Below are positions 39,105 through 50,529 of a stretch of DNA of 64,000 nucleotides, in pieces. Under the pieces are notes generated by a model. The model had not been told where the DNA came from. It ran no database searches and saw only the letters and a program-made list of their open reading frames with translations. The first letter of the stretch is position 1; every line of letters begins with the position of its first letter. A program made the translations under genes and the position numbers. The DNA is taken from NCBI RefSeq assembly GCF_963966145.1, contig NC_091054.1, forward strand, positions 17,050,001 to 17,114,000, written 5' to 3'. Origin of the DNA: Tenebrio molitor (lineage: Eukaryota > Arthropoda > Insecta > Coleoptera > Tenebrionidae).

Positions 39105-41865
39105 TGTAACGGTCCGAATAGTTTCGATAAATTAAGAATTTTAATTTTAAAATAATTTCAAGGAAATATTTTAAATACCGTTCATTTGCGACGGAAATGC
39201 TGGTCAGTTGTAAATTTTATTGTTCCTTTGTCCACAAGAGTGGCACCACACTCCTCAAGTGAAATCTGCCAACCTTTCTTTGAAAATTCAGGTACTCGTC
39301 CGGGGCAAAACATAGCCCAAGCGGAACAAGTGTTCAGGGGAAAGGAAGCGTTGCAATAAATTAGATGTTCGACAATTTGGGTGGTCCAGTTAAAATCAGG
39401 GGATAATTGAATTAATGAATTTGATGTTAGCAGGTTTCAAATTGAGAGAACCACCGGATTAATGTTCATTAGGTTAATTTACTTTTTTTAGCATTCTCAA
39501 ATTTGTGGCATATTTGTAATTAAAGGGCGAGAATTGCAAATTAGAAACAGAGCGCTTTATCGTGGAAAATAACTATAATCGTTTGCACTTTTAGTTAGAA
39601 AAGTAACAAAGCAAGGTAGAAACGGAGTCGGTAGAAAACAGGGACAACACGGTAAGGGTAAAGCCAGGTAGTCGTAGAAATCAGAGGTGTGAGCGAGAGA
39701 GAGAGAATGAAATTTACGAAGTAATTATTAATTAGAACGGTTTTGGGGAATCAAACCAATGTAGAACAATTTTTAGAAGTAGCAGATCAACGGAATTTAG
39801 TTGCATGACATGACAATTACGTAACAGCGTTTCAAGCCCAATTTAGGTTTCAAAATAAGGTTAATTTGTTTCATTTTAATTCTGTTTGTCTCATTTTAAT
39901 TCTGTTTGTTTCATTTTAATTATGTTTGATTCATTTTAGTTATGTTTTCCGACGACCACTATGAAAAATGCGTAAATTCGCACAAATTGAAAGTTGGCTA
40001 TTGCATGCAAATAGCGAACCCGTGTGCAATGAAACTGGTTAGCCAATCAGATACCTTCTAGCCTGTGCGCAATGAAATCATTGCACACAGTTGTAGTAAC
40101 CATGGCCACCAATGTATGTTTTGTCCGCAGCTCTGTCGAATAATATTTGAAGTTTGAAGGAATACCGAATATTAGCGTTTTTTGTTGTGGTCGTCGGAAA
40201 AATATCGTGTATACCACGTGTTGAAAATTCGATTTCACACTCGTTTGCTTAAGCCACGGCTTGTGGCTCAATTCTGCAAACTCGTGTGAAATCTTTCATT
40301 TTCAACTCTTGATATACAATATACTATTGTTTCATTTTAATTCTGTTTGTCTCATTTTAATTATGTTTGATTCTTGGTGCTGATTTTTGTTATTGTATAG
40401 AGTCGGTAATTCAGTGTTCCTGTTAATTCTGTTTGTTCCATTTTTTAGATTGTGTTTGTTTCTTGATGTTGAGGTTTATTATTGTATAGAGTCAGTAATT
40501 TAGTGTTCTTTTTCAGAGTTCTAATTCAACAACAAATTATGTACATTCGGTTTGGTCCTAACAAAAGTCTAAATTTAAACATTTAAATTAATGGTGGAAA
40601 ACGGAAATTGTAATTTCAAAAGTTCTAGAGATATCGAAAGGGTGTCGCGGTCGGCGTAAAGTAGAACCAAGCTGATTGGTCACTTTGGTCAAGTAGGGGT
40701 TGCGAAAGTGGGGTGCGCCAGAAATGATAAAACCGATTGCGGGACGGGAAACAAGGCTTTTTTGATTCACTCGGGGTCTGATCTCCAAAGTAGCCGGAGG
40801 TACGATCAGTACTTCCAGCAGCCATTTTGTGACCACGTTCTTTACATTTACAAGGTAAATTATTTCTCCAATTCTTGTACATTATTTGTAGTCGTGATTT
40901 AATTGGTCAAACAGCATTTAGTTCTTTATCGTTCTAGAGTAAAGATTACATTATTTTCTTTGAGCTTTTGATGACCACGTGACTCTTTAGAATCTTGAAT
41001 TAAATTCTTTATCGCGAAGTATGTGATCTTCTTGCATTTACCGATTGGGGAAACGTGCTCTCGACAAGTTTAAATTATTATAAAAAAAAAGGGACATCTT
41101 AATTCATTATTCGTCGCTTTGTGACTTTCTCTCGGTCGAGGGAAGCTACCGCCAGTGTCCATCGTTCTCAATTAGCTGTTGGTCCGGCGTAGAGCATAAA
41201 GAGCCATCGCCAAATTTAGATGGATAGTGACCCTTTAGGTACAGCTGACACGTGAAGAGAGGTACCCTTGTAAGTCTGTTAGAACCTTTTTCCCTTTTAT
41301 TTTACCCTGTATTAGACCAGGCTAAACTGAGAGGTTCCAGGGCATCGCGTCGGGTTCAATGTAATTGGGGAAACAAGTCAAATCTAAATCGGATCACATG
41401 GTTCGCATCTCAAACTTGTATAATGCTATTCGCGCCAGGAACTTCTGTATTTGCCCAGCTTAGTCAGATCTCAATGCGTGGGCCGCGAGTCAAATTTCAT
41501 TGGGTCAAATTTCCACCAACTTCTGTTATTAAATTCATTTATTTATTTCTATAATTTTTTGGGACCAAACACCACCACACTCGATTATCTGTTCAATAAA
41601 ATTTAAGTGAAGTGTGCTCAATCGTTTTAATTCTATTTGGAAAAACCTTCCGAAGGTACGGCCTCTCGTTAGAACCTAATTAAGCTAAATAAACAAAAAT
41701 AAAATGAAAAATAAAACACAACGTAGGATCCATAAATATTTCTTTCTCATTATTTTTGTTTCGTATTTTTCCGCAAAATTTCATCCGAGGGAATGCGGCA
41801 ACCAACAATACACCAAATGAGGGGAAAAAATTATCGAGGAAAGTCGAGGAAGTAGAAAAGTTACA
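39105..41865 (+). mobile_element. Long LTR-like element, copy A (TGTAAC...GTTACA, ATAT target)
   Basis: It begins TGTAACGGTCCGAATAG and ends GTTACA, flanked by ATAT at 39101-39104 and 41866-41869. It matches copy B (57502-59281, minus) over most of its length. ATAT target duplications and TG...CA ends fit solo LTRs of gypsy-group retrotransposons, but the length (2.76 kb here, 1.78 kb for B) is unusually long. No coding region, primer-binding site or polypurine tract is recognised. Imperfect CATTTTAATTCTGTTTG tandem units lie at 39880-39940 and 40328-40450. Confidence 0.5.
39945..40323. mobile_element. MITE plus foldback inserted in LTR-like copy A
   Basis: TTTTCCGACGACCAC near 39945 and GTGGTCGTCGGAAAAA near 40187-40202 are inverted ends. 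A foldback follows directly (arms GTTGAAAATTCGATTTCACA and their near-complement, loop GCTTAAGCCACGGCTTGTGG) up to about 40323. Copy B is continuous at the corresponding point (near 58760). Confidence 0.6.
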
Positions 41866-41949
41866 ATATCAAATGTTTTCATAACATGAGGGAATTTGTC
41901 ATTACTCATTATTAGGTAATTATTGACTATTTAAATTTGCTATTACAAT

Positions 41950-42225
41950 ATGTTCACTTGACAGCAACAAATTTTCATTGTCCAGTGTTTCTTCAGCAAT
42001 GGAGAAAGGCTTGTTCCTATTTGAGACCTCGAGTTTTTGAGGAATTTCAACAAAAGTTTCTGGACTTTCAAAGCACTTATCCAACAACTTGCCCAGAAAG
42101 TCTACAAATGCGTAAACATCTTTTTGAAAACATGTAGTGTTCTTCACAAAAAAGGCAGTAGACGACCGACAAAAAGTTCAGCTGAAAATATTGAAGAGGG
42201 TGAACACAGAATTATTGCCAATTAA
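41950..42225 (+). pseudogene. Mariner-type transposase N-terminal (helix-turn-helix) fragment
   Basis: Frames on the plus strand give EEFQQKFLDF and YKCVNIFLKTCSVLHKKGSR then RPTKSSAENIEEG. The GSVLxKKxxxRPxxxxEN pattern is the usual end of the helix-turn-helix region in mariner-type (DUF4817) transposases. At least one frameshift occurs. It ends where the RLE LINE 3' end begins. Confidence 0.5.
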
Positions 42226-44300
42226 CCCAAGAAACTAACCTATCATTTGGTACAGTTCAGCTTATATTAAAAAAGATTTGTACTTTTTTCTCTATCGTGT
42301 GCTGTTGTGCATGAAATGACTCCTTGACAATAAGAGCCCCCGCAACCGACAACAACCTTTCTGGATAATATTGATTGATCGATGATCGTTGATCGTTGCT
42401 CCGTGCTCACCGTTGACGTCAAATAAAGGTGCGGGAGATTTAAATCACATTGTTTCATTGCACTAGCTGAGGAAATTCTTTTACAACCGACAGGTCACAC
42501 GAAATTCTTTATAAAAATTAAGATTTCAACTTTCTCAGAATCACTAATCTAACTTTTAAGACTGACATCTGTTAATTGAAATCTGACGAATTGCTAACTG
42601 AAATGTTTGGTCAGCGCCTACTCTATTTTTTTTTTTTCGATCTCACGGTATTATGTTCTGTGTCAATGTTAAGGAACTTCCTCACAATATGACATGAATA
42701 TAATAATGTACATAATTTTTCTTTTCTAAAATTGCCAAAAGGATATAGTTTTTCTTCATAATGGCTCTTCTTTGGACAGCTACATTTTGAATAGTAACAG
42801 GAAACTGGGGGTAATTACTTTGGAACGCTTTAAATAGATCAAATCTGTAAGTACTCACAACATCCTGTTGTTTGGTGATCCGAAAATATTCGCGTATAAC
42901 AAAAATATTCATCTCCATCGTCCACCTTTTGCGATTTCTAACTTCTCTAGCACCATTGAATTCCAGTGAAGCACTTGCAACAACATTTGGCGCGTTTTTA
43001 TTACAGAGTGAATTTATTTACATTTAGACAGTTGTCAGGGAACTCTTTTTTTATTTTATTCTGTTATTCTTTTTAAATATTATTAGAACAATAGGTAATT
43101 GTAGATAGTTAATTCTTTTTAATTTAATTTAGTAATATTTAATTCTTTTTAACTATTATTAGAAAAATAGGTAATTGTAGATAGTTTTTCCTTTATCATT
43201 GTGTAATTTTTCACTTTAACATTAATAGTATATTATGTTATGAGGAGCAGTGAGGCAGACAAACCAGCCAAAGCACATAAAACCATTTTTGCTCCGAATA
43301 ACATATACCATTTTTTCTTCAAACCTTCATAACAAATTATTTAAGGCATGTTAAGAAACCAGGTAGGAATTTCAAATGATTTAGCTAGTTTACTTTACTG
43401 CCGCTCATCAGCGGAGACAATTACTTCACAGACGCTCTCAGCGGAGATAATAACTTTATCTGCCGCTCTCAGCGGAGATAATAACTTTATCTGCCGCTCG
43501 TCAGCTTGTTAGATGCCATGACAATGAAGTGACACTTTAGCATTATCAATGCAGCAGGATAATGTCATAATTTACGGACGTTTGAAGAAAAAATAATTTT
43601 ATTGCTTTCAACTGTCATAAATTGTCATTGTTCTCCTTTGTAAACTGCCTCCTAACTGCTCTAAAGCAAAATATAGCAGATAACTAACCGTTGCCCTAGA
43701 CAACACATTCAAAGTGACATTTCTTGAAAAATTTGTCAAAACTGTCAAAAGCAAATGCGAAATCATTTTTAATAGATTTGGAAGCTTTGGGAACGTCGTT
43801 TCAAACAATAAAAGTTTGTATGCAACTCGTTTCTGTGCAAATTGGGCTTTTCTAATTGCCCGAGAGGCCAGATTGAAATACGAGCGTAGCGAGGATTTTA
43901 AGGCCTCTGTTCAATACCGTCTATTTTTTTGTTATGTACCTCTCTTTCTCTCTGCACCTCAGGGGATTAGCATCCCCACCCACTTGTATATAAGGGTGGA
44001 CGTCCCCTGAGTGTAAGAGTTGGTCAGTGTTGGTGTACTGAGTAAGGTCAAAGTAAATCTAGAAAATCACACGAATTTGTTTCATTGACATCACATTTCA
44101 CATTGAACTAAGTCGTTTGGAAACGCCAGCGACTTTGTATCGCCGAGACGATACAACCTCGTTGCATAAATAACTATTAACATTTTGGTTATTTTCCATG
44201 TCAAACTTGCAGCAATCAATACGATAAAGAGAATATTTTATCTTTTTTCTCTTAGGTGATCAGTTGATCACTGCACCAATGTCACCTTATGATATGACAC
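42225..44300 (-). mobile_element. Internally deleted RLE LINE, 5' and 3' ends joined
   Basis: 42225-42657 is the 3' UTR seen also at 50662-51110. 42657-42712 encodes the extreme C-terminus. This is joined directly to an N-terminal Myb-like region at 42712-42918 (MEMNIFVIREYFRITKQQ, VTIQNVAVQRRAIMKKNY), followed upstream by a 5' UTR with tandem AATAGGTAATTGTAGATAG units (43080-43200). The RT and endonuclease are gone. The 5' UTR is interrupted at about 43225-44165 and resumes to 44300, as the intact counterpart at 61663-62318 shows. Confidence 0.65.
43225..44165. mobile_element. Insertion of stacked repeats in the RLE LINE 5' UTR
   Basis: 43230-43600 is a deleted copy of 30850-31760. 43401-43503 has 31-bp tandem units (CGCTCTCAGCGGAGATAATA...). 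43835-43920 is a foldback (AAATTGGGCTTTTCTAATTG, loop ACGAGCGTAGCGAGG). 43930-44165 looks like a small LTR or promoter segment with TATATAAG at 43988-43995 and GTTGGTCAGTGTTG downstream. The order suggests serial insertion. Confidence 0.45.
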
Positions 44301-45240
44301 ATTGTCGGATTCAGAAAAAAAAAACTAGCCATTTGAAAAAATTGGGATGGAGCCGATTCGAAGACCCGGCCTAGTAACTTACCCGACATCAATTTAAACC
44401 AATCTGAATTGACCCGAGATACCTACCTTGTCCGTGTTATCCCACATAAGTCGTCTTCTAATTCTCGCAAATAGTAAATATCATTTCCAACATAAAAACA
44501 CATGCCCTTTCAACTGGTAATGGCAAATTTCCATGTCAACTCATTATTTTTTCGAGCAACACCCACCCTCTTCCACCCCTCGTAGTCGGATTGACACCAA
44601 ACTCTATTCGGTAGTCACTATTACAGCGTTATTTCCAATGGCAAGATCCGAGATTATTTTGTTAAAAGTTTCAGCAGTTATCGCCGTCGATCTATGAAGA
44701 CGTAAATAACTTTATAAGTCCGCCATTTATTCTTTTGGCATTGTTATTGTTCTCCAGGGCGCCCCTGATTTTTATGATTTTTTTTTTGAATTTGTATTCC
44801 AAAAAAGTCAACGTGTACATCATTGAAATGAGAAAAAAATTCTCTACCAGAATAAAAATAAAAAAATGTTTCCATTTAAAAAAGTTTTTGAAATCGCTTA
44901 TTTAAATTCTTAGCCTGTGATCCAAAAATAATCATTATCCCATAAGTTTTCTTAATTTTACCTGTACCTCTACCACTGGACCACTGCCTAGTACTCGTAG
45001 AAACTATAAGATATCTCCAAAACTAAAGAAATATTTCTCGCCAAGAAAATTTGCGTTTTACAATCGATCTCCTTGGAAAACCTCTCTCAGCACTCTGCAC
45101 TTCGTAACCGTAACGTAACTCCCGCTGTGAAGGATCAGCTGTCATGATAGATTCAACATTTATAGAGAATGCAACTCAACTTCCTCGAAACCTGAGTTTT
45201 TATTTTGTGATGAGGACCCTTTAAGGACCAATTTTGCACG
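44300..45240. other. No gene recognised
   Basis: Non-coding sequence without a repeat partner in the window. Confidence 0.35.
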
Positions 45241-45246
45241 CAATTT

Positions 45247-45309
45247 ACTGTCAAAAACAGAGATTATGATTCGGATATAATAAAAAATTTATTATATCAG
45301 TTATATTCG
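45247..45309 (+). repeat. Relic of the distal 3' flank of antifreeze gene 3
   Basis: GTCAAAAACAGAGATTATGA, then TATAATAAAAAAT and TATCAGTTATATTCG, match 33199-33250. No antifreeze coding sequence follows. Whether this is antifreeze-locus debris or an independent repeat cannot be decided here. Confidence 0.4.
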
Positions 45310-45409
45310 TTTTTTCACTACTAGTGTTAGAAGGCGTCACTATTGACTCTCGAACTGAACCCAGAATTAGAATTTCTCTCCTACTAGTTTTGAACTATCC
45401 CACCTCCAC

Positions 45410-45990
45410 CCGGCGGCACGGCAATTTTGCCGGAGTACATACACTATTACGGATATTACTATCAAGTAATAGTGCAGTGCTTATCAACATAATTACCGGC
45501 GTCTCGCCTCCGCATTTTGACTTTGTTGTGTATTATGTTCTGTGTCAATGTTAAGGAACTTCCTCACGATGTGACATGAGTATAATAATATACCTTTTTG
45601 AATTTCAACTACCAATGTGTTATCTAAATCCAGAATTTTTAAATTTTTAAAAAGAGATTGCGGTACTATTCCCGTTGCTGAAATTACAAGTGGTAAAATC
45701 GAAATTTTTTCTAAACACCAAAGATTTCTCATAGCAACGGACAGCTCTAAATATTTATTAATTTTTGTGTTATATGTCTGTGTTATATTGTGTGAATTTG
45801 GAACAGTTATATCTAAAAGATATGCTTGCTTTTGTTGTTTATTTAAAATTATAATGTCTGGTCTGTTATGCTTAATGTGAATGTCAGTTAAAATTGTTCT
45901 ATCAAAATATAACTTGTAACTGTCATTTTCCAAACAACTTTCTGGTGTATAACTATAATAAATTGAATTTAACAGCTAAATTCATGTGAA
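45410..45990 (-). pseudogene. RLE LINE C-terminal fragment, copy with intact frame
   Basis: A single frame (45493-45933) reads through the endonuclease core (RPDIIILNKQQKQAYLLDIT) and PLVISATGIVPQSL to the stop. It shows the ancestral sequence at the point where copy 1 has a 13-nt deletion. The 3' tail (45410-45490) has the AATAGTG hairpin and GCCGGAGTACATACAC block shared with 2440-2530. The fragment is 5'-truncated near 45990, where a SINE starts. Confidence 0.75.
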
Positions 45991-45992
45991 TG

Positions 45993-46198
45993 TTGTTACA
46001 CAGTCTAGGACTGGTTTACAAATCTATGAGGGGCGTGATGACCAACTCAATAGACCGGGACCAAAGGCTTAACGTGACTTCCGAATCACGAGATAGAATA
46101 TAGCCTTTTTTCTTTTTTTTTTTTTTCGCCCTGGGTCGGAATCGAACCCGCGACCCTCGCGTCCCTGAGCCGAAACGGACTCCCTTAGGCTATATTCT
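45993..46198 (-). repeat. tRNA-derived SINE, type A, copy 3
   Basis: The minus strand has TAGCCTAAGGGAGTCCGTTT, a perfect GGTTCGATTCC B box, a poly-A linker and the same body ending CCTAGACTGTGTAACAA. It lies between the RLE LINE fragment and the 3' side of the CR1/Jockey-type LINE. Confidence 0.75.
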
Positions 46199-46275
46199 GC
46201 CTAAAAATTTTTCATTATTAACCAGTGGTTAATAATGAACAGCCGTCACCTAGCAACGAAAGATTTTCTTTGATT

Positions 46276-49032
46276 TCATTGGTTAACGTAGATAGCAACC
46301 GTTGAAAAATGTGAACTCGGATCGTCGCATCGGACAAAATAATCTATACGGTAATGTATCAGATTACGAAGAAAGCTCATTGAAGCGTTCACGCGTCTAG
46401 TCTTAAGATCCTGACATTCGAAACGCTCAAGGAGTTCAGATTACGAGCGACCCCTTTCGGGATAAGTACCATCAATTCTATGGGCCAAGAAGTTAAGAAA
46501 ACGACGCTGGACTTTTTCCAGATTTTGAATGTGTGTCTGGCAATTTGAAGACCAGATAATACTTCCATATTCGAGACGAGAACGAACAAAGGCAAAATAT
46601 AACATTTTCAATGATCTGATATCACTGAAATTTTTAGTGCATCTTATAATGAATCCCAGAGATCGCAGCGCCCCGGAGACTATAACATTTATATGATTTT
46701 AAAATGTTAATCTTGTATCAAAAGTAATTCCCAGGTCGCAGATCATGTTGTCTCTAGTAAGCAAACAGTGATCTATGTGGTAATCAAAGAGGATTGTTGT
46801 GGATTTATTCGTGTAGGACATAGCATGACATTTTTGAACATTTAAAAACAGATTATTACATTTGCACCACTCTTGTATCCTAATAATATCTCGCTGCAGC
46901 ATTTCACAGTCATGTGTGTTAAATATTTTTCTGTACACTTTAAGATCATCCGCATACATGAGAATATTGAACTCGATGTTTACACTGATGTCGTTAATAA
47001 ACATGATAAAAAACAGAGGCCCAAGAACAGAGCCCTGCGGAACTCCAGATGATACAGTGATTTCTTTAGATCTAAAACCGTTACACATTACAAATTGCTT
47101 TCTGCTCCCAAGGTAAGATTCGAAGAATTGCAACAATTATTCTGAGAGACCAAATTCCCGAAGTTTGCATAACAGAATGCGGTGATCCAACCGGTCGAAA
47201 GCTTTAGAGAAGTCGGTATAGACCACATCAACCTGTAGCCTGGCATCAAAACATTCAGCAACAAATTGCGTAAAGGAGCACAAGTTAGTTACTGTAAAAC
47301 GACCACTAACGAAGCCGTGTTGAAATTCGGAGATCGTGTTGCGAACGCTTGCAAACAAAGTGTCATACAGGATGGATTCAAACACCTTAGAGAAGTTGCA
47401 AATAAGAGATATTGGTCGATAATTTTCTACTTGAGTTCTGTTGCCTTTTTTGAAGATTGGCGAGATACTTGATAATTTCCATATTTCAGGGAATTTGCAG
47501 GTTTTGAGAGCAAGATTAAACACCAACTGCAAGGGATACGCTAGGACTGAGGCACAGTCTTTTAAGAGAAACGCAGGAATATTATTGGGACCAGCCGTTA
47601 ATTTGGGTTTAAGTTTCTTTAGGGCTGATGTTACGTCTGATTCAGATATGAAAGGAGTGTTTACATTATTAGTGTCAGAATGAATAACGTCCCGGCCAGT
47701 GAAAACTCCCGAAGCAGTGTAGCACTGTTGGAAGAAATCTGCAAAAGCATTGACGATGTCGTTTGGATCATGAAATTGATTATTTAAATATGACATGCGA
47801 CCTGGAACACCCTTAGAGTTTTTGATGCTATTAACGTGAGACCAAAATTTTTTTGGGTCAGTTCTAATGCTACCTTCAATACTGTCAATATAAACTTTAT
47901 ACGCCTGATTGATGTCATGTTTAATTTGCGAGCGGATCGTTTTGAATATCTGGCATGTTACGGGATTGTTATTAATTTTGTATTGACGCCAAATTTGCCA
48001 TTTCCGTTTAATATTTTTAATAATCGATGAGTTGAACCAGGGCGGATAGCAACCATTGTAACCGCTGTAAGTTTTTGGGACACACGTATCTAATAAGTTG
48101 TTAAATTTGTTGTAAAATAGAGAGCAGGCTATGTCAACATTGGTGCAGTCTTCCAAAAAAGACCACTCTGTGGATGCAATTTTCTTATATAACATGTGAA
48201 AATCAGCTTTCCTGAAATTCCATCTCTTAAAGTTTTTATTGCTGAAGGATTTAACTGTTGACATGTTAAGACTTAAATTCATTAAAAGAGAAGGATGATG
48301 TAAATCTTCTGATAAAAGAACATCGACTGCCTTAAAAACGGCGCATTCCTTATTACACAAAACAAGATCAAGATATCTATCGAAGTTGTTAGGCACTCTA
48401 TTATATTGATGCAAATTATAGAATTGTAGGAAATTGAACAAAACTGAGGTTTTACCATCATGGATAGAAGTAATAGTCATATCAAGGGTGTAAGCTGGTA
48501 TATTAAAGTCACCTAGTATCATGACATTTTTACCCTGAATATAGTTCAGCTGCCCAAGCAATTGAAACAACAAATCATACTCTTGCAGAGTTGACTTGGG
48601 GTGAATATAAACTAGAAACATGTAAAGACAGAACTTGTGACAAACAATTTTTACTCCTAGAACGTCCGTAAATTGCAGATCGTCAAACCCATCCAATGAA
48701 AGATTCAACCTATCTACTATAAACTCACGCCTACTCGCCAAAAGGACACCGCCACCTCTAGATAAATTCATTTTCGTTAAATCTCTGTCGGATCTGAGAG
48801 TATAGTAGTTATTATTGTTGCACAACTCAGAATCTAAAACGGAATCATTAAGCCATGTTTCAGTTAAAGCAATAAAGTCATAACTGCAGGATGAGATAGC
48901 ATTATACAACTGTGTTAGTTTAGTGTTGAGACCGCGAACGTTCTGATAATAGATTGAAACATTTTTCCCCTGATTATGAATGGACGATGGAGACGCTTCG
49001 GGCGAGAGACTGTAAGAAACTGATACAAATTG
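46276..49032 (-). pseudogene. CR1/Jockey-type LINE ORF2: endonuclease and reverse transcriptase, three TAA stops
   Basis: One frame runs about 919 codons to a TGA at 46276-46278, broken only by TAA at 47137, 46699 and 46441, with no frameshift. The endonuclease starts NVSIYYQNVRGLNTK, with LTETWL, RGGGVLL, GDFNIP and DLHHP motifs. The RT has NYRPISLICNFSKVFE, VVYTDFSKAFDRLDHR, SSGVPQGSVLGP and the active site MYADDLK. The C-terminus has SRLEYGSIIW. There is no Met between the upstream UAG and the endonuclease catalytic motifs. The third stop sits where family members usually have Gln (GRS-Q-SELLERF). Confidence 0.85.
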
Positions 49033-50130
49033 CTATTTGATACCTAAAATTTCAGATTTTATTTTATTAAGAAGCCTCTGATAAGCTTGGCAATCCCTCA
49101 CATCCCAAACAGAATGATTAACATCAAAGTTTGTTTTGTCTTTCTTATTCAATAGCAAGCAATTGACACATCTTTTAAAGGTAGATTTGCAATTTTTTAA
49201 ATCATGACCGAGTCCGCATTTCGGACATGTTAGTTGATTTTTGCAGTTGGTTGCAATGTGTTGAAACTCGTTACAATTAAAGCATCGTCGAACTTCGATG
49301 GCATCATATACATTACAACTGTCATAACCTACAATAAGACGTCCAGCATCCATGATCTTATTATATGAGTCTTGATCGACCTGTACAAGGGCTTGAAATA
49401 TCTTATCATTTTTCTTTGTCGGACCGAAATTGATAATTTTGCATTCAGGCTTAATTGAAAATAAATGCTTGTTAATCTGAATTAAATAACTAGTTAAGTG
49501 CTCCAACTCCCATTTTTCTGACATTCCCACAACACGAATTCGGGGATTTAAGGGTTTAACCTCTTTCACTTCATAAGCGTTAGATAACTTATCCACGGCA
49601 AGCTTCTTAAGCTTCTCATTGTCGACGGTACTATTTCCTGCGATCAAAACACCACCCTTTTTTACGTTTTTAATTCTGCCAATCTGAATTTGTCTTTCAA
49701 GTGGATCAATATTCTGAAAAATATCTGACTTTGTCTGAGAGTTAATCTGCTGATTTTTTGGTTGGATTATGATGGCTGGATTGTTATGTCTACGAACAGT
49801 GTCCGAAAACAAAGGACCGGGGCTGGTAAAATTTTTGGCAGCATTAGAGAGATTTTCTTCAGCGAGCTTCAAAAATTCAGTTTTAAATGACTCAAATTTT
49901 AAATTAAGATCTGACAGCAGATCATCTATTCTTGCTTGATTAAAGAAAACTGAACTTGCTCTACAATCGAGACAACGCCATGACAACCCTGAATTTTTTT
50001 CAATCACGGCAGGTAAATCAGGATCAACACCAGCACAGGCAATGTGAAAGGATGTTTCGCAAGGTCCATTACAAGTAATAAACTGCTTTCGGAAATTAAT
50101 TGGTTGCTCACAAATTTTACACTTGACCAA
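49033..50130 (-). CDS. CR1/Jockey-type LINE ORF1 (PHD finger plus zinc knuckles)
   Basis: An uninterrupted 365-codon frame. Residues about 4-56 form a PHD-type C4HC3 finger (CKICEQPIN, CNGPCETSFHIAC, WRCLDC). A coiled stretch and a Lys-rich linker follow, then an RNA-binding-like region, then CCHC knuckles CFNCNEFQHIATNC and CPKCGLGHDLKNC and a third CVNC motif. It probably packages LINE RNA. The first codon is TTG (TTG GTC AAG). No ATG lies between it and an upstream TAA, so the ancestral ATG may have mutated. It ends in AAA TAG CAA TTT, in frame with ORF2. Confidence 0.8.
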   Translation of the reverse strand: MVKCKICEQPINFRKQFITCNGPCETSFHIACAGVDPDLPAVIEKNSGLSWRCLDCRASSVFFNQARIDDLLSDLNLKFESFKTEFLKLAEENLSNAAKNFTSPGPLFSDTVRRHNNPAIIIQPKNQQINSQTKSDIFQNIDPLERQIQIGRIKNVKKGGVLIAGNSTVDNEKLKKLAVDKLSNAYEVKEVKPLNPRIRVVGMSEKWELEHLTSYLIQINKHLFSIKPECKIINFGPTKKNDKIFQALVQVDQDSYNKIMDAGRLIVGYDSCNVYDAIEVRRCFNCNEFQHIATNCKNQLTCPKCGLGHDLKNCKSTFKRCVNCLLLNKKDKTNFDVNHSVWDVRDCQAYQRLLNKIKSEILGIK

Positions 50131-50300
50131 TATATCGAATTAAAGAGACGTCACCGGGTACAGAGTGCTCTGACAATGTCGCTCCACTCATCCGAGTAAG
50201 TGACGCTCACCGACACTTGGAAGACTTCAAGTACACATGCACTAGGCAGTCAAAAAACAACGATAAGATAGGAATGTCTGTTTGAGAAATCGATTGAAAT
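50131..50300 (-). promoter_or_regulatory. Probable 5' UTR of the CR1/Jockey-type LINE
   Basis: The GC-balanced stretch on the minus strand, with TTCCAAGTGTCGGTGAGCGT and GGATGAGTGGAGCGACATTG, precedes ORF1 and should hold the internal promoter of the element. The exact 5' end, near 50290, is a guess. Confidence 0.35.
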
Positions 50301-50529
50301 AGCTTAACTGTTGGAACAAACTCACCAAATCAGCGGTTGGAAATCGAACCACTGGCACAAAACGCACAATTACACCAATGAAATAATAAAATGACCATTT
50401 ATTGCAGACAAAATTCCGAAAAATTAATTCAACTAACGGAGAGGTGCACGTCCTCGTCCACGTTTTAAGCCTCGCTTCTTTATTATTAATAAACTACCTC
50501 GGCTTAAAACAATGTCTTCTCTACCTTGG

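Noticed and set aside
46441..47139. Reassigned TAA codon in the LINE ORF2
   Set aside because: Three TAA stops in one decayed copy are explained by mutation. Host antifreeze genes in this window use TAA as stop.
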